Shown here: positions 33,347 to 39,726 of the stretch, one piece after another | How positions within the stretch are numbered: position 1 is the first letter of the stretch | How the letters are laid out: every line of letters starts with the position of its first letter | Assembly: GCF_000090795.2 (NCBI RefSeq) | Contig: NW_003546563.1 | Location: 54,011-93,736 of the forward strand | DNA length: 39,726 nucleotides | Source: Amphimedon queenslandica | Lineage: Eukaryota > Porifera > Demospongiae > Haplosclerida > Niphatidae | Direction: 5' to 3' | Notes under the pieces: generated by a model | Database searches by the model: none | Seen by the model: only the letters and a program-made list of their open reading frames with translations | Told to the model about the DNA's origin: nothing | Made by a program: the position numbers and the translations under genes

Positions 33347-34319
33347 ATGGCGTCTTCTTCAGCAAGTACTAGTTCTAAGCCTAAGAGAGAATGCTTTGGT
33401 CGTGCTTCCTGTATGATACTACAGGATGTGTTTACCATATGTAGAAAGAGCAACGAGGATGTCTTGAAGTGGTTTAGGAGAGATGGAATTATTGGTGATT
33501 TTCAGGACTATGGCTGTCCTTCTTGTGGCCGCAGTGGTAATATGAGGGTAACGAAAGACTCCAGCTACTCGAAGGATACGATGGTATGGAAGTGTAGTAA
33601 CAGAAAGTGCAACAAGAAGGTAAGTGTCAGGAAGGGTAGTTGGCTAGAAGGAAGCCACATGTCCATGCAGCAAGTGTTGCTCTTTACATACATGTGGGTA
33701 TGGCAGTATGAGCAACAAATCATGAGAGAGTGTACGATTGGTTCACCTAATACTGTTGTAGACTGGTGTAACTTTTGCCGAGAGATTTGTGCTACTGTCA
33801 TAGAAACAAAGAGTGAGCCAATTGGATGAATAGGTAAAGTAGTGAAAATAAATGAGTCAAAGTTTGGCAAACGCAAGTATCATTGTGGCAAGAGGGTAGA
33901 TGGTGTCTTGGTTTTTCGTGGTGTCGAGAAAGATAGCAAAAAGTGTTTCTTGTTGTCAGTAGAAGACAGGTCAGCTGCAACTTTAAGTCCTATTTTTAAG
34001 CAGTACCATTGCCTGGCACCAAGATAATGTCCAATTGCTGGAAAAGTTGACAAACCGGAGGAAGGACGAATACATTTACGATACTGTTAATCAGAGTATT
34101 GACTTGGTAAACTCAGAGACAGGAGAGCACACTCAGACAATAGAAAGTACTTGGAGAGCAGTGAAGAGGTCTCTACCTAGGTCTGGTACTACAAAGGATC
34201 ACTATAACTCTTATTTTGCCGAGTTTATCTTCTGTCGCCAGTATCTAGCACATTCTGAAGACAGGCTAACAGCTTTCTTCAAGGAGACTATGGAAGTGTA
34301 TCGACCATCTTTCCCATAA
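33347..34319 (+). pseudogene. Merlin (IS1016-like) transposase
   Basis: The N-terminal ORF (33347-33829) carries a zinc ribbon (CPSCGRSGNMRV ... WKCSNRKCNKKVSVRKGSW). A TGA at 33827-33829 stands where a glycine codon is expected, and the same frame continues VVKINESKFGKRKYHCGKRV. After a frameshift near 34000, LPGTKIMSNCWKS is readable, then DTVNQSIDLVNSETGEHTQT leads into IESTWRAVKRSL and FAEFIFCRQYLAHSEDRLTA. These match the Merlin/ISXO2-type DDE transposase, which cuts and pastes the element. Known family members have Asp in the first (IDES) and second (SDCW-like) motifs; here both are Asn (INES, SNCW), while the Glu (IES.W) remains. Premature stop, frameshifts and two lost catalytic residues make it dead. 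No terminal inverted repeats were found by eye. Confidence 0.85.
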
Positions 34320-34326
34320 TTTCACT

Positions 34327-34395
34327 AGTTCTTTTCAGAACTACTTCAACCAGTTCTTTTCAGAGCTACTACCATAACCAGCTCTTTTAAGAGCT
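34327..34395 (+). promoter_or_regulatory. Three histone-type 3' stem-loops
   Basis: Just after the transposase stop come three hairpins with 6-bp stems and 4-nt loops: AGTTCT-TTTC-AGAACT (34327-34342), AGTTCT-TTTC-AGAGCT (34352-34367, one G-T pair) and AGCTCT-TTTA-AGAGCT (34380-34395). The metazoan histone mRNA stem-loop is GGCTCT-TTTC-AGAGCC with an ACCA-like tail. The second is followed by ACTACCA and the third preceded by AACC. Two AATAAA signals follow (34407-34412 and 34414-34419). Function as histone-type 3' processing sites is inferred from similarity. Confidence 0.55.
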
Positions 34396-34419
34396 TTACA
34401 TTTTTAAATAAACAATAAA

Positions 34420-34869
34420 AGTAACCTAAATGAGTAAGTTTGGGTCTATCATAGGCTAATGCATAAAAACTCAAGCAGGTTGTGAGGGTTTAAATTTTAG
34501 GGTTTAGCGTTTAGTTTTTTTGGTGCTCAGAAACAAATTACCTTCCTCTAATTGCCTCTGCAATATTTATCTCTTTTTTTACAGTTTTCACTTTCAAATA
34601 TAATCTTTTTAAAATAATATTTCTTATTAAATTTATTTATATGATTCAAATGTGTAGCCACCTCAACCCCACCCCCAACATGGAAGCCTCACCTTATATA
34701 GCATCCTTTTAGCTCTGGCTATTGTGGGCATCCATTTATCATGTCATAGCCTTAAAATGGCCAATCTACCAGGGACAGGTAAAGTGTAAGCGACCCATCA
34801 ATTTTACTATAAATCCAACTCTATAGCTCTGAGGTTATGTTTAAGCAAGAAGAAAAGTTAATTGCACGC
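34420..34869. other. Non-coding interval
   Basis: No gene or repeat recognised between the polyadenylation signals and the diverged foldback copy. If the Merlin element has a right end, it should lie here, but I could not place it. Confidence 0.35.
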
Positions 34870-35425
34870 TGAAATAAAAGTTGGTCAATTCATTCTCACT
34901 TATGGCAACCAGGTTTGTAAAACAAAAGTCAAACATACTCGACTTGAAGGGCTAGTCAGGTCAAATAACACAATTTTTAATGTCTGCTTGCAATTACATT
35001 TCATTCTTGCTAAAACATTACCTATTACCTATACAGGGTAGTTTATGGTGACACTGAACAATTTTGATATAGAAAACCAGAGTTTTAGCCTGTATAAAAC
35101 CCAGCCACACTCCACTTGTGTGGTCGATAAAGCTGTTAAAATCATGCTTTTATCTGTGTATGTCGTTCATTCCAAGCAATTTTTTGGTGCAATTTTTTAG
35201 AAAACATAACCTGTATCTATGCTAAGCATTCAAGTAACTTCAGCAGGAAATGTATGGTTTATTCGCCAGTTAAGAATTAAAAACAAAATTATTGATTTTT
35301 TGTTTGACAGGCTAGCTTTATAATAGTCTAAAGTTTTCAGTGGTGAAGATTTGCAAATTTGGATAGAGAAAACGAGTTTTAGCTGGCAATAACTCAGCTT
35401 CACCCCAACAAGTGGGTGTTAGTTT
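34870..35425. repeat. Diverged copy of the palindrome terminus
   Basis: Same orientation and order as 32450-33245: CAGGTTTGT, CTTGCAATTA.ATTTCATT, AACATTACCT, AAAACC(A)GAGTTTTAGC, ACCCAGCCACACTCCACTTG and TCGTTCATTC...AATTTTTTAG, then an inverted second half ending CTCAGCTTCACCCCAACAAG. Identity is much lower than between the two arms. The Merlin gene therefore lies between two direct copies of this terminal repeat family. Confidence 0.6.
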
Positions 35426-36310
35426 GTAACTCTTAAGTGGTGGTTACAGCATACTATGCATGCACAGATTGTAGTCTGCTACTGGCATTTGGCAAGTTGC
35501 TGCTGCTGTTTTCTTTGTCATTTGCGCACCATTGCTTGCGTCTGCTTTTGCAGTACCATGGACACTGTTCCTGTCTTTAAATAAACACGGAAATATTCAT
35601 TTTGGTAAAACAAATAAATATCTTTAATGGTTCTTTATATTACATTTTAGATGAAAATACACCAAAATCACGGATGTCACGTAGACCTGGCTGTCAGCTT
35701 AGCCATTCTTTACGTATAATCCTCTGCACCCACTTTAGACTAGATTAGTTCTATATGTAGCCTACTGAAGTCCCAAGTTCATTTGTTATTGACTGGCCCG
35801 ACCCATTTGACAGGATCAGACTCAAGTATCACTAAACGGTATGGGAAGTTATGACTACAGATATGCACACTACACTGTGCCTCCTCACTATAATGTTTAT
35901 AATGTTTATGCTACATTAGAATGTAATATTCGGGTATAGTGTGCCAATTGTTATATAATTTTAATAGTGTGCAAATCCATTTTGTGACTCTGTAGTGTCA
36001 GTGGGGGCTCTTCCATCTAGGGACTATTATTGATCCTTTTAAAGGAATGAGAAAATTGTTTGCAGCATGGTGACAAGAGTCAGAATTGCCCCACCTTGGT
36101 AGTTGTACCGTTTGTGTTATAACTTTTTGATTGTAGCAGGTACGAATAGCACAAATAAAACAGCCTTGAGTGACAATGATTGAATCGAAATCGAAAATAC
36201 ACTAATTTATTATAATTTTATGCGTAAAAGTTGAATTCATCTTGAATGGAATTGACATTACACTAGTTAATTTATTGTGTAACAGTTGAATCCGTCTTAA
36301 CATTACACTT
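35426..36310. other. Non-coding interval
   Basis: AT-rich sequence without a recognisable gene, repeat or hairpin of note. Confidence 0.35.
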
Positions 36311-36424
36311 ACCGTATTTCCTCAATTAGTACCCACACATTGAATAGTATCCTCCCTGGAATAGTGTCCACATAGTCAACCATTTACAGTGAAATAGTAC
36401 CCGCCCTAGAATAGAGTCTGCACC
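36311..36424. repeat. Short GAATAGT-rich repeat
   Basis: Starts CCGTATTTCCTC and holds about five imperfect repeats of GAATAGTNCCC (for example TTGAATAGTATCC, TGGAATAGTGTCC, TGAAATAGTACCC and TAGAATAGAGTC). CCGTATTTCCTC plus AATAGTGCCC repeats occurs at the ends of dispersed elements in animal genomes as I recall. Only one end is visible here. Confidence 0.45.
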
Positions 36425-36486
36425 ATGCCCTCATCCCACCACGTGTAAGTGCACGCTTTATACATTAGTATTTTGTTTGACTTGCC

Positions 36487-38227
36487 AGCCTGAAATGCGC
36501 ATTCACATGGATCAAATGCGTATCAGGATGAAATGCGGATGGGTGCGGATCAATGTGAAATGCTCACGGATCTGTAATGAAACTTTACGGATCTGTCTGC
36601 AAAAATGATACTTATGCACCAGGACTTGTCCAGGAGGGAATGTTTATCAGCTCTATTGGAGTCTTTGATAAAAACTTAATCATTTTTTCTGCCTAATATT
36701 ATTTTTGTTTATTTTAATACATGTAAAACTAGTAATTTTCATGGCAGTTAGATCTTTATTAGCTGATTGTTGCTTTAATAAGACCATAAAGCAATTTGAT
36801 GGGGTAATTACAGTTTGTTTTTTATATACTGTATCTACTTGAGCTGGCCAGCAGAATGCAATCTTCATTATAATGTTAGTGCATACTGTTTTTATAATGG
36901 CATCATGGGCATATGGAAGTTCAATAGCCTTACAGAATTTGCTCTATTCCTTATTTCATGCAATTAATTAATTGTCATGACTTTTCAAGTTATTTGATGC
37001 ATACATATCCCATTAACAGTACAAATTCTTTTAAACTGCTATGGCCTCCCTTATCAAGTGAATTTTATTCACATGTTTAAGTTGCTTTGGCCAGGGATTA
37101 TCAATATTTGTGACCATAATTGACAAAAGGTACCTTATAGCGGATAGCAAAATTGGTTTTTATAGCCTTAAAAATCCTTCCTGAGCTCCATTCATCATGA
37201 AATTACTCCAGAGGATGCAAAAAGTTACTATGCAACTTTTAAAAACAATAGTTGTCTAACAGAGCACTCACAGGTTCATATTTTTCATCATCATGATGAA
37301 TTTTAAAATCTGCCATAGGTACCTTCTGTCAATTATGGTCACATTTCTTAACAAACATCTCAATTTATTACTTTAATTTATTTAATAAAAATGTTACGGT
37401 TATTAAACCAAATTAAACTTATATTACAAATGAAAATGGGAAATAAATTGAGAACTTATAAATCATTATTAAAGGGTTGCCACCAGGGCTTGCTAAGCCC
37501 TGCTGATACCCTACAATAAACACAAATGCTGAATGAGTAGCAATAACCAATAGTAATATTTTAGAGACAATGACTGTGAATGATTAGTGGAATGAATAAA
37601 CAATAATATCATTTAGCTGAACAATAATAATAAAGATTAAAATTACAATAATTATAAGAGTCATGCAGAATGAATAATAATAATTACCAGAAAATAATAG
37701 TGATAAAGGAAAAAAAAAATTCCCAGACCATGATCCATTTTGCCATCTAGGGGTTACAGCCATGATTTAACTTCAAAATAACTTATCTCTTGACTGCATA
37801 GGGTACACTGAACAGATGTTGAGTGTGTTTACTGCTCAGTAGTTAGATCTAGTAGTAGTCTGTTTTCTCAATATCACAGGCAATGGTTGCATGTTTACAA
37901 AGTGAAAAGCAATAGCTCAAAAGCTTATCTGTTGATCTAACTGTCATAAACACAGGCTTTAGTAAGTAATGAACAAAAATGATATTATCGACAAAGTGTT
38001 CATAAGCATTTTACCTGCATGTATTGAAACTGCAAAGATGATAAAATTCCTGTGAAAGACTCCAGTAGAGCTGATAAAATCTTGTGATACACAGACATCA
38101 TTCTTGCAGACACATCCATAATAGTTTTTGTGTTCTTCCATACTTCAATACAGATCCGCAAGTGTTGTGTGTTGATCCACACTCATCCACATTTCAGCCT
38201 GATCCACGTGGATCCTCATTTCAGGCT
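36487..38227. mobile_element. 1.74-kb element with long inverted ends
   Basis: Terminal inverted repeats of roughly 90-100 bp: AGCCTGAAATG ... TGGATCA...GATGAAATGCGGATGGGTG ... GCGGATC...GGATCTGTAAT at 36487-36587 pairs with the reverse of 38141-38227. The repeats contain recurring TGCGGAT/GGATC words and a perfect 14-bp palindrome GATCCACGTGGATC (38201-38214). The interior has no intact gene, so it is probably non-autonomous. It contains the MITE at 37110-37342 and an AATAAT-rich low-complexity tract (about 37540-37710). No target duplication was resolved. Confidence 0.7.
37110..37342. mobile_element. 233-bp MITE, second copy
   Basis: Same family as 10850-11085: GTGACCATAATTGACAAAAG at one end and its inverse CTTCTGTCAATTATGGTCAC at the other, with GGTACCTTAT and CCATAGGTACC just inside. 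ATTT flanks both sides (37106-37109 and 37343-37346), the reverse complement of the AAAT found around the first copy. This indicates a preferred 4-bp target. Confidence 0.85.
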
Positions 38228-38300
38228 AGCCCTCATTTGATTATAGTTTTTACTTGCAACAAACTGGAGACGTTGACGGAGACAGACAACAGAAGTTGAG

Positions 38301-39131
38301 ATGGAAAGAGAAAGGAAAAGGTCATTTGATATAGCTTTGAAGATCACGGTTGTTGACTGCACAGAGAAGTCTACTAACCAAGGAGCAGCTGCCAAGTATA
38401 AAGTGGACAAAAAGAGCATCACAACGTGGCAGAAAAATAAAGCTAGTTTACTCGCACTACCAATTCCAACAAAAAAAAGAATGGCAGGTGGATGACGCAA
38501 GCCTATGAACTTCAGAAATGAAAGAAAATTCACTGGGATGGATTAGCAATTTCAAAAGCTAATAACTTCAGTGTAATGCAGTCAGAAATTCAAACCGAAG
38601 CCCTTGAATTCAGGTTGGTAATTAAATTTTAAACTTGCTAAATTCATGATTCATTGCTATTACAGATGATGCCGATTTTCAAGCCAGTCGTAAGTGGTTG
38701 GAGAGATTTTTTGAAAGGCATTCTCTGTCTCTATGCTGTAAGCCAACACTTTCCAACTGATTTTGAGCCAAATGTTACATCCTTCATTATGCACACAAGA
38801 CAACTACCTAAGCAATAGAAATACCCTCTGCATTTAATTGGCAACATGGATAAAACACCGCTATGGATGGACATGGCAGGCGAAACTACTGTAACAGGTA
38901 CCGGGGACAGATCTTTACCATTACCATCTACGGGCCGCCATGACAAATGGCGATTTACAGTTGTCCTCGCAGCAATGGCAGATGGATGCAGGCTACCTCC
39001 TTTCTAAAGGTGTTCGACCAATTGCTGAGCTAACTAATGAACCTGGAATCATTGTTGCCTCTAGTAAAAATGGGTGGATGAACAAAGGGCTCACAAAGGA
39101 CTTGGTAAAAAGAGGTTGGGGTACATTGAGT
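38301..39131 (+). pseudogene. Pogo/Tigger-type transposase, truncated
   Basis: The first ORF (38301-38495) has a basic CENP-B-like helix-turn-helix (KRSFDIALKITVVDCTEKST ... AAAKYKVDKKSITTWQKNKA). Coding text continues through stops (RKPMNFRNERK, IQTEALEF) to a CAG/GTTGGT donor at 38613, then resumes after an acceptor at 38665 with DADFQASRKWLERFFERHSL, the second DNA-binding half. Next come HLIGNMDKTPLWMDMAGETT with the first catalytic Asp (about 38849), RFTVVLAAMADG, and GVRPIAELTNEPGIIV with SKNGWMNKGLTKDLVKRGWG. Several stops and frame changes are present. The frame is cut at 39131 by a hAT element, so the second Asp and third acidic residue are missing. Confidence 0.8.
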
Positions 39132-39726
39132 CAGTGGCGGATCTAAGGGGGTGGCCACGGGGGCAAAGCCCCCCAGGTTTAGCTGTACACCCACACAGTA
39201 ATTACAGTAGATTGTTCTTACATAAACTAATTATCCTTGGCCAGTCCCACTTATAATAACAGAAGTAAAGCCACCTGGTCTTGTATTATTTACTATAAAG
39301 TCTATAATCTACTTTATCTCCTTGTATCATGTCAAAACAACTAACTCTTTTTGATCTACTTAGAGGTATTATGCATGTATAATGATTAATAATTAATCTT
39401 TTGATTTAATGTGACACAGAGAACTGAGACAAATAGTGATGACTCTGCTCAAGAAGAAAAGTGTTGTCCTGTCACTAGCAGCAATGCAGAAGAACCAACT
39501 CTGGATAGTTGTAGCCGCTATAATTTAGAAATAAATACAAGTTATTCCAGTGTTGCTACTGCTTCATCTAGTTCATCACTACCCTTGTTGATGGAGTCCG
39601 AATTAGATATAGCCAAAGGTGTACATGATAGTCCTGTACAGCCACGTAACCACCAATATCCAGCATCTCAATTTGGTGTGAAGAGCAGATCATTTAATCC
39701 AATGTGGTTAAGCAAATATTCCTGGT
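39132..39726 (+). mobile_element. hAT element, 5' part
   Basis: Begins CAGTGGCGGATCTAAGGGGG, a typical hAT terminal sequence, directly inside the pogo coding region. A subterminal GGGGGCAAAGCCCCCC palindrome follows (39159-39174). A hAT-like coding exon starts 288 bp in. The other end and the 8-bp duplication (candidate CATTGAGT, 39124-39131) lie beyond the window and cannot be checked. Confidence 0.75.
39420..39726 (+). CDS. hAT transposase N-terminus (partial)
   Basis: After a GTGACACAG acceptor an open frame runs to the window end. It begins TETNSDDSAQEEKCC, is rich in Ser and acidic residues, and ends QFGVKSRSFNPMWLSKYSW. The end matches the start of the TTF-type zinc finger in hAT transposases of the ZMYM1-like, DUF4371-bearing kind, which is normally followed by two cysteine pairs and the catalytic domain. 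The frame opens at 39403, but the splice site makes 39420 the likely exon start. No ATG is used here, so an upstream exon is expected. No stop is visible, so this may be the least decayed transposase gene in the window. Confidence 0.7.

Noticed and set aside
36680..36868. 62-codon minus-strand ORF
   Set aside because: Short, low complexity, no homology pattern, and lies inside a non-autonomous element.
38084..38299. 71-codon ORF overlapping the inverted end
   Set aside because: Most of it lies in the terminal repeat and its palindromic GATC words. No protein-like pattern is seen.

Overview
The window looks like transposon-rich genomic DNA of an invertebrate animal. It is AT-rich, the coding stretches are split by GT-AG introns, and the recognisable proteins belong to eukaryotic DNA transposon families (Merlin, pogo/Tigger, hAT and an IS3-like integrase). 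A demosponge such as Amphimedon is my best guess, from memory of similar protein families; the sequence alone does not prove it. I see no host housekeeping gene, rRNA, CRISPR array or bacterial operon.

The dominant structure is a giant imperfect palindrome covering bases 1 to 33262. The left arm is 1-13447, the centre is a 15-nt spacer (13448-13462), and the right arm is 13463-33262. Each arm carries the same set of genes in mirror order. From the outer end inwards these are a foldback terminus, a SAM-domain protein gene, a divergently transcribed zinc-finger protein gene, a long non-coding spacer with nested repeats, a decayed DDE integrase gene, and a small RING/U-box-like ORF. I read the unit as one large multi-gene transposon present in two head-to-head inverted copies. 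The right arm is longer mainly because the left arm lost about 6.2 kb (matching 22744-28969), which holds the last two thirds of the zinc-finger protein gene. A 236-bp MITE is present only in the left arm and a roughly 380-bp insertion only in the right. In the RING ORF the arms differ by 13 of 390 bases (10 changing the protein, 3 silent).

To the right of the palindrome are a dead Merlin transposase gene (33347-34319) followed by three hairpins resembling histone 3' stem-loops, a diverged copy of the palindrome's terminal foldback (about 34870-35425), a 1.74-kb element with roughly 90-100-bp terminal inverted repeats (36487-38227), a decayed pogo-type transposase gene (38301-39131), and the start of a hAT element that interrupts it and runs off the window (39132-39726).

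Most genes are pseudogenes. Only the 129-residue RING-like ORF is open in both arms, and its substitution pattern looks neutral. The layered insertions, some with an empty site in the other arm, let part of the history be ordered.
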